Positions 45,728 to 57,094 of a stretch of DNA of 64,000 bases are shown piece after piece (the first letter of the stretch is position 1; every line of letters begins with the position of its first letter). This DNA comes from Nepenthes gracilis (lineage: Eukaryota; Streptophyta; Magnoliopsida; Caryophyllales; Nepenthaceae): the NCBI GenBank assembly GCA_033239525.1, contig BSYO01000014.1:7420536-7484535 (forward strand), in the 5' to 3' direction. The translations under genes were made by a program, and so were the position numbers. The notes under the pieces are model-generated. The model was not told the origin of the DNA, did no database searches, and saw nothing but the letters and a program-made list of their open reading frames with translations.

Positions 45728-46494
45728 TTCGCCCCCTCGGCTAGTAGGGTATACTGGCAGGGTCTGTACCGATATGATATGAAGTACCGTTTTATGTTTT
45801 ACTGATATGTTATGTTACCGTACCGATTACCGAATATGAAGTACCGATTACCGAATATGAAGTACCGATTATCGAATATAAAATACTGTTACCGATATGA
45901 TATATTCTGTTCACCGTTTATCGTACCGATTACCGATATGTTATGTTACTGTTTGCCGTTTACCGTTTTCTAAAGTATAGTACTGTCAAGGTATGTTTTC
46001 TCTATTTTTCTTGGACTGCATTCTGATTAACTGTTTTGTTTATACACAATTACATGACCGTTCTGCATCATCATTTTACTACTCATGTGCATATACCTTG
46101 CTGGGCCTCGGCTCATTGTTTTATATTTTCCCCCCTACAGATGAAGCTTTAGAGCTTGTGCCTGACGAGTCGGAGTGATTAGAGCTGTCTGAAGGATTAT
46201 TAAATACCTCGGAAGCTTATTTTGGAGAAATATTATTGTAATGACTTGATGGACATCTATGGTCAAATATTTTTTTAGCTATGTACTCGAGAATGAATAT
46301 TTTCGAATGAATATGAATCCTTCCGCAAATGTTTGAAAAACTTTCGCCATACTTATTATGGTTAAAAGTATATGGGTCCTAGATGACATCTGAGATCCTG
46401 TGTTGCACCTAATTGGTTTAGTTTGGGTTTCCAATTGTGTTTCTGTTTGACGGAAGTTTGGAGGACAAAAAAAAAAAAATCTGTTCCGTCACAA

Positions 46495-46506
46495 TTGGTA
46501 TCAGAG
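46495..46506 (+). other. Gypsy F primer-binding site
   Basis: TTGGTATCAGAG one base after the LTR, identical to the PBS of D. Confidence 0.95.
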
Positions 46507-46720
46507 AGTTAAGATGCCTTAGGAATTGATCGATTGAAAAGCGGAAGCATAGGTTTTTTCTACTAAATTTTCGTAGGGTTAAGTCTTGGTAACCAAGGTG
46601 ATTAGGACTCTTAAGAAGTTGACTCCTAGGCTAAGTTTGAATTTCACAAAACTGATGGATATTTTCCTTTTCTCTAACTGATTTTTGGGATTTCAATGTT
46701 GCACCTGTCTTGATTTTAGA

Positions 46721-47406
46721 ATGGCTGATGAAAGGAGAAGAAGATATGGCCAGGGTAGTGCTAGTACTCCCCTTGATCAAGAAGCCGAGTATGTGACCTT
46801 GCTGGACAGGATGACGCATGTTGTAGAGAAGATGGAACGGCGTCATATGGCCCTGCTTCCTATACCACAACCGATTCCATCTATGTATGAGAGGTTTAGG
46901 GTAGCGAATGTGCCTGAATTTTTGGGAGAAGCAAATCCGCTGAAGGCAGAGAGTTGGATTAGAAAATTGAAGAAAGTACTTATAGTTACCCAATGTTCCT
47001 AGAAAGGGCCTTGGTACTCGAGGAAGAGTTAGAGACACAAATATTTTCTACAAAGAGGACTGCTAGTTGGGAGGATCCTAGTAGGAACTCACATGTGAAA
47101 CCACCTGAGTCATCCAAGAAGGCAAAAATGGGGGATGCGGGGAAGAGCACTACCGAAGTTTTGTCAGCGACTAATTTTCCAACATCAACTGCTAAATGTG
47201 CATATTGTAGGAAGAAGCACCTGGGAAAAACTTGTTATAAATCAATGGGAGCATGCTATAGATGTGAAAAGTTGGATCACCTGATAAAGGATTGCCCATT
47301 ACCAAAAGATCGAAAGAAAAAGAACTCTAAGTATTATGGCGGCAGTGCAAGGCCCAGAGACAACCTGAAGGCAGAGGAAGGTATTCTCTTAATCACGAAA
47401 TTTTGA
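46721..47406 (+). pseudogene. Gypsy F gag, internally deleted
   Basis: ATG 46721 (MADERRRRYGQGSAS) leads through LLDRMTHVVEKMERRH, YERFRVANVPEFLGEANPLK and WIRKLKKVLIVTQCS to a stop. The next frame resumes at RALVLEEELETQIF (about 47006), so the centre of the capsid, some 150 codons in D, is missing. Two knuckles CAYCRKKHLGKTC and CYRCEKLDHLIKDC (47198-47300) are intact. It ends at TGA (47404-47406); no pol follows. Confidence 0.88.
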
Positions 47407-48077
47407 TTTGTTTCTTGATTGTATAGACATATGTATGCTTTATGGATTTTGTTAATCAGTATTAATAAGTAATCACCAAAGTGGGGGAGACGTCCGTGGG
47501 ACGGAATTGCCCCACTTGTAATTGGAATTTTGTGATAAAACCTCTGAGGACTTAAGAATGATCCCTTGAACAAAATTTAGAAATAGAACTTAATATATTT
47601 GACGGAGGAGAATACTAAGATCAAGAGTCGATGTCAGAAGTCTCCAAATGGATGTGCGAAGAATCACTTGAAAGATAATTCTGATCTGATAATTTTATGA
47701 GGATCTGTGAGAGATATTTATGATTTATGGATATTCTAGAATCAATCTGAGTCAAGGTTATCACATGGCTCAGACGTTCGAAAGAGAATATGGCATGAAA
47801 ATGAAGAAGAAGTAAGGTATCCTGCTTTTAACATCTAATTGTATCTTGAATTTCACGTTGGATTTTGGCTAAAAGGATCAAAATGCTAGGCTGTAATAGT
47901 GGCAAGATGAAATTAAACAAACCAAAGCTGACTAATTGATCAGAGCGCGCAGTGGAAGAGTGATGAACCTGAGCATATAAAGAGGTTTAAGTTAATAACC
48001 AAAGAAAATGCTCAACATTGAGGTTTAGCGCGAAATAGAATGAGGTATTTCCTTAATTTCGAGGACGAAATTCTTTT
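47407..48077 (+). other. Gypsy F non-coding interior
   Basis: No coding similarity. Phrases recur in element C: GATTGTATAGACATATGTAT (C: about 55683), AAAGTGGGGGAG (47478; C: 56302) and GATTGATCAGAGCGC-type text (47935; C: 60091). The shared order shows F and C belong to one non-autonomous family. Confidence 0.75.
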
Positions 48078-48091
48078 AAGTGGGGGAGAAT
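48078..48091 (+). other. Gypsy F polypurine tract
   Basis: AAGTGGGGGAGAAT directly before TGTGAGATCCC. Confidence 0.92.
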
Positions 48092-51000
48092 TGTGAGATC
48101 CCAAAATCAAAGAGGCTAAAAGTCGGGAGAAAATATCCCAACTTAATACTAGAGTATTTTTATAAGGATAAAATCTGGAGTGATTTCATGATGCCGGAGT
48201 GATTTAAGGACCGGAAGTGGTTTGCGCCACTTGGAGACCGGAGTTGCCTTTTTGGTCTCTTGAAGCCACTGAAGGCCGGAGCACTTCATGAAATGACCGG
48301 AGTGGCATTGTGTGAAGTGAGGCCGAAGTGGCCTGACGACGGGAGTGACCTTTGTGTGAGGAAAAAGAAGTTCGTCCTCCCTTAGTGTAAAACCCGTCCG
48401 GCCTTTCACTTAAGCTGAAATTAAGTCCGGCCTTGTGTGTTGGTAAAGCCGGAGTAGAATTATGGGTGCAAGGAGAATAAAATCCGAAGCTGATGAGAAG
48501 ATAATGGACGGAGTAAATAATAAGAAAAAGTTAACCGGAATTGAAGAGTTGACCGGATTTAAAGACATTGACCGAATTGGAAGAGTTGACCGAATTTGGA
48601 GATGTTGACCGGAATTGGAGAGTCGACCGGCAGCATTGGCAATAAATATGGAGCAGTTGGCCGGAATAAAGTAATGGTAACTAAGGAAAAAGGCAAACTT
48701 TAGGATTTAGTTAGAATTCAACTAGGCGGCGACCAAAAAGGAGTAGGTAAACTAATCAAGTTACTCCCACCGACCGTCCGCAAATAAGTATGGGAGTAAG
48801 TAACTTACCCCAACTTACCACACCTACTCCCTCCTCTATATAAACCAGCGATGGTTGATGGAAAAACGAGGGAACCCGGTAAGCAGTAAGGAAAAAGGGA
48901 GTGAAGGAGAGAGCTCCAAGACGGTAAAAATCGACTGTCAGGCAAGGAGGGAAGAATTTTGAGACAACCCGTCAGGCAAGTGTACTTCGGATGTTGTTTT
49001 TAAGTTCCGTTTTTGTTCATTTTTTAAGTTTTTACAAGTTTAGTTCATTTGTAAATATACTACATTCGGACTTACATGAAATCGGACCAAAGCGTTACAA
49101 GCGGCATTTGCAAGTAATCGAACGTAAACACGCATTTGGCATGTAATATGAAACCGTCTTTATCTTTGAAAAATAAATCCGGCCTCAATAAAAATAAACC
49201 TTTGTATTGAAAATGAACTCCGGCCACGAAAAAGAACTTCTTAAAATGACGTACGACTTTGAACCGAAGGCGAAAATTCCTAACGACTTTTCGAAACTAA
49301 AAATGAACTCGGCTGTATTTTGACTTAGAACCGAAACTGAAAAAACTCCGGCCTGACCAAATGTTGAACTCGGCTTGCGACTTTTTGGCGAAAATGAACT
49401 CCGGCTTGTATTCGACTTGAACCGAAAATGGCATTTTGCATGTAAAACGAAAATGAACTCCGGCTTTTTGAATTTGGTCCGTCCATAATAAACTCCGTCC
49501 CGTTAGTGAAAAACTCCGTCCTTTGAGGAAAATGAACTCGATTTTGTGCGAAGAAAAAAATAAACTCGGCTTTGATGAACTCCGTCCTTTTAATGAATTT
49601 CGTCCTTTAAGAAAAATAAAACTACTCCGACGTTTAAGAAAAAGAACTCCGTCCTTTTTGATGAAAAAATCCAAAAGAACTCGGCTTTAAAAATGAACTC
49701 CGGCCTTAATGTAAAGGGAACTCTAACCTCAATGAACTCTTTGCATTAAAATGAACTCCGGCTTTGAGAAAATAAGCTCCTTCCTTTGTGTAAAAAGAAC
49801 TCCATCTTGTTGATGAAAAGCACTCCGTCCCTTAAGAAAAGTACTCCGTCCAAAAGAGCTCCGTCCCTTAAGAAATGTGCTCCGTCCCTTAAGAAATGTG
49901 CTCCATCCAAAAGAGCTCCGTCTTTTTTGAATATACTCCGTCCAAAAAGAGCTCCGCCCTTTTGAAACCAAGATCTCCGGCTTTTGTTAAAATGAACTCG
50001 GCTTCTGTGCACTCCGGCTTTTGAACACTGCATTTTGACTTAGATAATGAGACCGGCTCCCCCAAACAAGAAAAGAGAACTCGAATAAAATCTAACCGGT
50101 CCCAAGTATAAGTTGTTTCGACTATGTACCGACCTTAAAGAAGCTGAAGATATAATGAACGATTTCAAAAGGGATTTTCGATAAAGAAAATTGACTTATT
50201 TTAAGACCCAACCGAAAATGAACATCGAGGACTTTTGTCGAGGATAACTCTGTCCATGGAGTTATTAAATGAGAGAAAATGACCGGCCTACCTTTGGGTG
50301 GCAAATGATACTCCGGCCTACCTTTACGATCCCTCGAGATGAGAAAATTGAGCCTGCCTTCGGGAGGCACGAAAATGAACTCCCTTAGGATGGGATATAC
50401 GAGGATAACTCTTTCCATAGAGTTATTTGTGAGTTACGAGACGAGGAGGGATAGCCTCCTTCAGGTGGCATACCATACCGATCCCGTAATAAGCGGCCTT
50501 CCTTCGGGTGGCATACCGTACCCGATCCGTGAGATGGGATACCTACCGATTTACCGGCCTTAGATTGTGTGAAAAGCACTCTATCCTCGTCCCTCGGCTA
50601 GAGGAAAATGAACAGGTCTGCCATGCCGATATGATATAAAGTACCGTTTTATGTTTTCCGATATGTTATCAAGAAATGACTTCCGGCCTTAATATGAAAT
50701 GAACTCGGCTTTGATGAACTCCGTCCTTTTAATGAATTTTTCGTTTACCGTTTTCTAAACTTTAAGAAAAATGAACTCCGACTATTTTACATAGTTACAA
50801 GACCGTTTCTGCAATCATTTTACTACTCATGTACATATACCTTTGTGGGCCTCGCTCATTGTTTTATATTTTTCCCCCTCCAAAGCTTTAGAGCTTGTGC
50901 ATTTCCTGGTGGAGTGATTAGAGCTGTCCAAGGATTGTTTGAGCTTATTTTGAAAAAGTAATGACTTGATGGACATCTATGGTTAAAATTTTTTTGGCTA

Positions 51001-51172
51001 TGTACTCGGGGAATGAATATTTTGGAAAAATGAACTCCGGCCTTAATGTTAAAGGGATGGTTAAAAGTATATGGACCTCGAGATCCTATGTTGCACCTAA
51101 TTGGTTTAGTTTGGGTTTCCAATTGTGTTTTGTTTCGGGCTTTGACAAAAAAAAAGATACATTCCGATCACA
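48092..51172 (+). repeat. Gypsy F 3' LTR (mosaic from about 49 kb)
   Basis: The first 900 bp match the 5' LTR closely. From about 49,030 it is a patchwork of short words from different places of the same LTR. The 43-bp array has collapsed and the cassette and mini-exon are broken. Ends TTCCGATCACA at 51172. Confidence 0.8.
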
Positions 51173-51330
51173 CTATTCATTGAAAATGACAAACAAGGAC
51201 TTGTCTTTTGAGAAAATAAGACTATCCTTCCTTTGTGCTTTAAAAAGAATCACTCACCCATCTTGAACGAAATGAAAAAGCTATTTATTTTCTCAAGGTT
51301 AGTAACCGAGGATAAAATTTCTATAAGAAA
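51173..51330 (+). other. Remnant between F and the D 3' LTR
   Basis: Should hold D's integrase end and PPT. Only CCGAGGATAAAATTTCTATAAG (51307-51328) is reminiscent of the usual element end; the rest consists of F-LTR words (compare 44694-44770). Confidence 0.45.
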
Positions 51331-53487
51331 AGTAGGAAATTCCAGTCATCTCAAATTGACACCGGTTGGTGAAAAATGTAATAAGAAAAGTAAATAAGCT
51401 TAAGATAAAATCAAGTTCGGCCTTGCATGATGAAAAGAAATGTTTCCTTGATGAAAAGAACTCCGGATTTTCTTGATGAAAAGAAAATTGCTCCATCCAA
51501 AAGTTTTACTCGGCGTTCTTGATGAAAATCGAGTCAGCGTTTCTTTTTTGAAAATGAATATGTTTGAAATCAGGTTTTGTTCCCAAAAAGAGCTCATTAT
51601 ATAAATGTAAGTCCAGTGGTCTTGAAGGATTGGAGTGGCTTTGTGTATTGGAGGCCGGAGTAGATTATGGGAAACCAAGATAATCCGGTCAATGGGCTTT
51701 TGTTGAAAAATGACGTCTGTTAAGTTCAGTGAACCATGAATTAATTAAGAAATCTAAATCCCGTTAAGTTCAGTAAACTAGGAATTAATAAACTCCTTGG
51801 AAATGTAAAACCATAAATGGTCTAATTAATAAGGAAACTTTTTGGAAAATGTAGAGCCATAAATAAGAAACATTCCCCCTGTATTGTCAATCATTAATAA
51901 TGAAACATTCTTCATGTATTGCAATCTCAGGACCTAAGGCATTTTGAAAAAAGAAGAATTTCTAATAAATGCCAAAAGATCAAGGCAAAGTAGAAGAAAC
52001 CCCAAGAGTAAAGATCAAGAGAAGAAGAAACCCGGAAAGATACTCACCCTTGTTTTTAAAGTTCATGATTATGCATGTTTGCTATGTAAGTAAAATTCCT
52101 ATGACTGTTTTTGTGATTTGTCGTTCTTAATCACATGTAAAAGATATTCATGGTATTTTCGATTATATGATTATTTGTCAAATTATATGAACTCGATAAA
52201 TTGCGAAAAAACGTCTAACTTTTAATGAAAAAGAATATATTTTGAAAGTCTGATTTCAAAAGAGAACTCCAAATTTTAGAGTCAATTTTAAAGAAATGGA
52301 TTTTAAAGAACTCCGGCTTTTAGAACTTCGGACTTTAAATGGAAATGAGCTCCAGTTTTTAGAACTCTGGATTTTAAAGAACTCTGGCTATTTGAGCTTC
52401 GGTTTTTAATGGAATTAGAACTCCGGCTTTTGAACTCCGCCTTTTTTAGAAGAAGAATTCCGCCTTTTTGAAAAACGAACTTCGTCTTCTTGAGAAAAGA
52501 GCTCCGGATTTTGAAAAGAAGGCATTTTTCGTCTTTACGAGAAAAGAACTCCGGCATTTTGGGAAAAAGCCTGCATTTTTTAGAAAAGACTTTAAGATGG
52601 AAAAGTGAAAAGATCTTTGGTTTTAAGGAAAAAGGACTCGACTTTTAAGAAAACAACTTTGACTTTAAGATGATTAAAGGAAAAGTTATCTTCAATTAAT
52701 GAAATTAAGAACAAGGATAATTTGTAATCCGGACAGCAAGTGGAACTGCCGACTTTCGGGACGGATGGCCATTAAAATATATGAACTATGAACCGAGGGA
52801 ACTAAAGATGGATGAAGGACATTGGAGTGACCTATTGCCTCTGGGCCACGGGAGGAAACTTTTTGTGGGTAAGACATACCGTATCGGAGTTAAAGGCATC
52901 CTGCCTCGGGAGGATGAGAGGGACCTTAGATTGTGGGGTTACACATAACCCGTCCTCTACCTTTGTCCCTAAAGGATGAATTTGCACGAAGATAAGATAA
53001 GAAGAAAAAGAATAAGGAAAATCCGAACTCGAGATGATTTTCGTATGCTAAATTATGTTATAAAACTCTATTTTGATTCCGCTTATGTATATGTTTATGT
53101 TTTTACGCATGTGAGTATCTTGCTGGGCTTTGTGGCTCACTCTTGTTATTTTGAGGATCGAAAGGATCCCTTAGGATGGGATACTTTTTGTTTTGAGAAG
53201 ACTTGTAAAATGATTCGCTATTTATGACTCTATGGATAATGTTTAGTGATTTCTTTTTTGGTTAATGATAGAAAAGTTTAGTAAGCATTGACTTTCAAGT
53301 CCGCTAACCTTAATGTTGGCCGGCCTAGTGTGAAATTAAAATCGGAAGGCCAGCTCATGCAGTTCGGCCTCAATCAATCCTGTGTAAAAGAAAAGAAAAT
53401 TTTTATGTCCATTAATATGTATTTATTAATTATCTTTTTAAGACTTAACGGCAGCTTTATGCGTGGAATTAAGTTTGGACCGTCACG
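51331..53487 (+). repeat. Gypsy D 3' LTR (mosaic)
   Basis: Matches 33990-35741 in order (for example 51330-51425, 51715-51905 and 53280-53487). It contains foreign F-LTR words, and an extra segment (about 52140-52980) not present in the 5' LTR. The splice-acceptor-like CAG is TTTTGAG here. Confidence 0.75.
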
Positions 53488-54332
53488 TAGAGGGATATCA
53501 CCGTCCTTCGGGAGTTATTTATCCCCGAGAGGTATTAGTATATAATCCCACAAGAAGGGATAATCTCACGAGAAGAGATACTTGTTGCTGGCCTTGAATT
53601 GTGTGGAGTGAATACAATCTATTCTTGATCGATCCCGTGAGATGGGATCTAATAGTAAAAAGGAATTTTCTGAAAATACTTAGATGTCCATTGCATGTGA
53701 TAAAACAATGATATTGATTTAGGTTTTCTCATGTTTCATGTACCCCTCTATTCTTGCATATTTTCATGATTTTGGTTTATCTATATGCATGTTCTACCTA
53801 AAAGGAATTTCTTCCAAAACTTGATTTTATGTTTTCTATTTTCCAGATCATGATTAAATATTTCTTAAATGACATTTCATGAAAATATTATGTTCTACAT
53901 ATTTTGATACGTTATTGGGTTTTGTATAAGGGATAGGAAAAGTAAAGTCTAGCCTAAAGACTTTGGAAGACATTGAAGCCATTTGAGGATCTTAAGAAGA
54001 CTAACTTGAACGTAATTGCCTGATTTATATATAAATTTTTGTATATGAATCTTGTATATGAAATGTATGTATTGCATGTGATAAAACAAGGATTGATGGA
54101 TATTGTGATATTATTACATGTCTTAAATGACATTTTTACGTTTGTTATAATGTGGGATTTGTATTTCTTGTGTATGTAATGAGAGTACTGTTGATGGATA
54201 TTGTGATATTATTTTAGAGAAAAGAAAATTCTGTCCGTTTTTCTTTAGAATTTAGGTTGTTAATTGGGTTTTGGTTTGTATTTTCTGTAATGACGGAATT
54301 ATCTGACAACCAAAAAAATTTATTCCATCACA
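53488..54332 (+). repeat. Gypsy C 5' LTR, second part
   Basis: Resumes the C LTR at GAGGTATTAGTATATAATCC (compare 61559), with ATCCC/GGGAT and ATCTC/GAGAT hairpins, and runs to TTCCATCACA (54332). It includes F-LTR words at 53623-53641, and it lacks the acceptor and mini-exon found in the 3' LTR at 62145-62183. Confidence 0.8.
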
Positions 54333-54333
54333 A

Positions 54334-54345
54334 TTGGTATCAGAG
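54334..54345 (+). other. Gypsy C primer-binding site
   Basis: TTGGTATCAGAG right after the LTR end. Confidence 0.95.
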
Positions 54346-54509
54346 AAATGAGATGCATTAGGAATTAATCGATCGTAAAGCAGAAGCATAGGCTTAAGTT
54401 TCTGTAGGGATAGGTCGGGGTAGTTAAGATAATTTGGATAGCCCCCTTCCCTAATTTGATTTCCTGAGGATTATTAATGCTTGCAATGGTTTTGACTATA
54501 GGATATAGG

Positions 54510-55560
54510 ATGGCCAGTAGAAGAAATAGAAGAAACAATCGTGGTGGAGCTAGTACTTCTCACGATCGTAAGGCTGCTTTTGTGGATTTGTTGGAAAGAA
54601 TGAGAAATGTGGTTAAATATGTGGAACAGTGTATTATGGGCCCAGTCCCAGCACCTGTGCCAGTTTCAGTAAACCTTGCTCCGACCACCTATGATAGGTT
54701 CACAGTAGAGTAAGCACTGAAATTTTTGGGTAAGCCTAATCCGGCGAAAGCGAATATTTGGCTTAAAAAGATGAAGAAGATTTTTGCTATGATTTGGTGT
54801 ACCAATCGGGAGAAGGTTACTTTTACGTTGTACAAGTTGGAGGGTGAAGCCGATAGCTAGTGGGGTATGAAAAAGAGAGCATTAGGCGTACCTAATGATT
54901 CAATTACACGAGAAATATTTGAGAATGCCTTTATAGAGAAACATTTTCGGTCCAGTCTCTAAGATCAGAAAGAGCAAAAATTTATGCGGCTGAGACAGGG
55001 GAGTGATTGTGACCGAATATGATGCAAAATTCATAGAGCTATCCCGATTTTTGCCCTATTTCATAGAGAATGAAGTAAGGAAAGCAAAGAAATTTCAACA
55101 AGGATTGAGGGAAAACATTAGAAAACAATTGCCAACCTTAAAGCTCCTGACGTATGCTGACATCCTGGATCGGGCTTTGATTTATGAGAAGGAAAGTGGA
55201 GACTCAGAGATTTTTTACAAAAAAGACAGCAAGCCGGGCAAGATTCAGTATGGACTCAAATACAGAACCATCTAGACTATCCAAGAAAGCAAAGACGGTA
55301 GATGCAGGGAAAAGCATCACTCCAGTTCAGTCAGTGACTAGATCTCAGGCATCAGCGATCGACTGTACTTTCTGTGGGAAGAAGCATGCCGGACATTCCT
55401 GTCCAAGGTGACGTGAGCTTGTTTTAAATATGGACAGTAGGGTCACCAGATTAAAAACTGTCCATATCCTCGGAGGCTAGAAACAAAGAAGCCCATTGTT
55501 TCGGCCAAGGCTTTCGCGGTGATAGTTCAAGACACTGAAACACCCCAAAAGGTGGTTGGA
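54510..55560 (+). pseudogene. Gypsy C gag
   Basis: ATG 54510 begins MASRRNRRNNRGGAS. LLERMRNVVKYVEQ and YDRFTVE lead to a stop, then FLGKPNPAKANIWLKKMKKI, FTLYKLEGEAD and FIEKHF. After a frameshift near 55000, TEYDAKFIELSRFLPYF and DILDRALIYEKESGD (55003-55275). One knuckle CTFCGKKHAGHSC (about 55363-55401) is clear; the second is degraded. No protease or RT follows. Confidence 0.88.
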
Positions 55561-57094
55561 CTATCTTCTTAATTATGGAATTTGGATTTGTGTTTTAAAT
55601 CGATATGGGAAGTTATGTGTTCTTTTGTTTCCTGAATTTGTGTGCTGTCATATTCATCCTAAAGATTTTGGATTATTTCCTGATTGTATAGATATATGTA
55701 TGCTTTGTAGATTTTGTGAATTTTAAAAATTGTGGCAAGTAATTAGATGAGCATTCAACTTGGAAGAAGAGCTATTTTATTTATTTGGTTAATATGGCGA
55801 GAAGTGAAGCTAATGATCTAGGAATCGATCTTTCGGTGATGCGAATCCTCTTGGAGTTGAAATGGTACTCAAGGATGTTGAAGTAAACTGTAATCGAAAA
55901 GCTGCAATACCCTGTAATTAGATTGTGAATTCTGAGTAAGAGGCAAAGCCAATCGAATCAAGGATAGGTGTTGAGTTTAAGTGGAAAATGCAATTGCTTC
56001 TTTCCAAGTCGGTAAATCTGGCTATGAAAGTTTAGAGGAACATATGTATTTGGAGGGAAAGTTCAAGCAAAGCTCTCAAATGGGTGATTTAGAGGCGATT
56101 GAAATTGGCATTAATTTCTAAGGATTTGTATGAGATTGAAGAAGTATTGGTTAGGTGCCATCGAGGAATCCTTAGGGTCTCCGAAAAGTAGAATTTACTA
56201 ATGGACCAAGTAAGTTACTAAGTGAGGTAACACAGGTGGTAATGTTCTTGAAGAAGATTAGGATCTTGTTATTCTACATCAATAGGTATCTACCCACGAG
56301 CAAAGTGGGGGAGGAGCTGTGGTTGAAATTATTTCACCCATAACTGAAATTTTGTGATGAGGTTCTTACCTTGAGGATTTGTGGATAATACTTTTGAAAG
56401 ATTTTAATGTCTTGTGAACCTAAAAGTTAAAGGTTATGATAGGTGGATCTCGGCATGATTCGGAGGAAGCGAATGTTAGGATCGATTGTGGATGTCGGAA
56501 GCCTCCATTTGAGAAATTGTAGAATTATTTTGGAAAAAATTTTAATCTAATAATCTTAAGGATTAAAGTAATTATGTCATGACGGAAAGGTAACCTTAAG
56601 AGATCTTGAGCAGATTAATATGTTTAAGGGTTATGTTCTCCTATATCGCTTGTGGATCGATACTCTTGGGATACGTAGGAGAGGAACTCCAATTTAGAGT
56701 TGTTTTTCCATTAACCGAAATCAACAATTAGGAGTCTGGATTTGAGGGTTGTGAGTATTGCTTTAGGAGTTAGTTTCGGCTAGTAAATTAAGGGTCAAAA
56801 TGGTTATGTTATGATAGAAACTAACCTTGAAAATTGTAAATGGATAAACCTGTCTGAGGAATATGTAAATAAGATTCTGTATCTGGAGGAAAAATGAATA
56901 TCAGTACTGGTAGTGAATGTTAAAAGTTTATAAACTTGGTATGCTTATGGTGTTTCGTAGGAGATAAAAAAGGAAAATTATGGGTAGGCTCAATTGCTTG
57001 GAAGATAAAATGCCACATTCCTAAGTTGAGAAGTGGAATTGTACCCGAAATATTGGGATTATGAGATTTCAAGATGAGAAAACCCTTATGATTT
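55561..57094 (+). other. Gypsy C non-coding interior, first part
   Basis: No protein similarity. It shares ordered phrases with F (47407-48077), including an internal AAAGTGGGGGAGG at 56302-56314. It contains no RT or integrase words, so C looks like a gag-only element. Confidence 0.7.

Larger units (their letters stand above)
43682..46178 (+). other. Intron-like segment and acidic mini-exon in LTR F
   Basis: Donor CGTCAG|GCAAGTG (GC-AG type) and acceptor TTTTCCCCCCTACAG, with CTCAT as possible branch site about 28 nt before. The exon after the acceptor, read in phase 1, ends with ...LELVPDESE and TGA (46176-46178). The frame before the donor is open from ATG 43564, but that ATG is only about 14 nt after the TATA box, so it may lie upstream of transcription start. 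Confidence 0.5.
42797..46493 (+). repeat. Gypsy F 5' LTR
   Basis: Begins TGTGAGATCCC and ends TTCCGTCACA. Order: TTGACCG array (43254-43333), TATATAAA (43543-43550), donor CAG|GCAAGT (43681/43682), minisatellites (43960-45010), RNA cassette (45287-45727), acceptor CCCTACAG (46140), acidic mini-exon to TGA (46176-46178), A run (46467-46479). Confidence 0.92.
42797..51172 (+). mobile_element. Gypsy element F (gag-only, non-autonomous)
   Basis: 5' LTR 42797-46493, PBS, truncated gag, about 670 bp of non-coding DNA, PPT, 3' LTR 48092-51172. Flanking duplications CTACT (42792-42796) and CTATT (51173-51177) differ at one base. Its LTRs (3.7 kb and about 3.1 kb) are longer than its interior (1.6 kb). 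Confidence 0.85.
33958..53487 (+). mobile_element. Gypsy element D (autonomous-type) with nested E and F
   Basis: 5' LTR 33958-35741, PBS 35743, gag and pol 35933-42796 (split by solo LTR E), then element F, then a short remnant and a 3' LTR of about 51331-53487. It holds the most intact polyprotein here. No clean target duplication was found; the right flank lies in the mosaic zone. Confidence 0.75.

Noticed and set aside
45308..45805. Longest plus frame in LTR F (about 165 codons)
   Set aside because: It covers the RNA cassette and its duplications. Frame length comes from tandem DNA repeats, and homologous copies in E, G and C do not keep the frame.
33958..53487. Target-site duplication for element D
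   Set aside because: Left flank GTTTC and right flank TAGAG do not match, and the right side is in the mosaic zone, so no claim is made.
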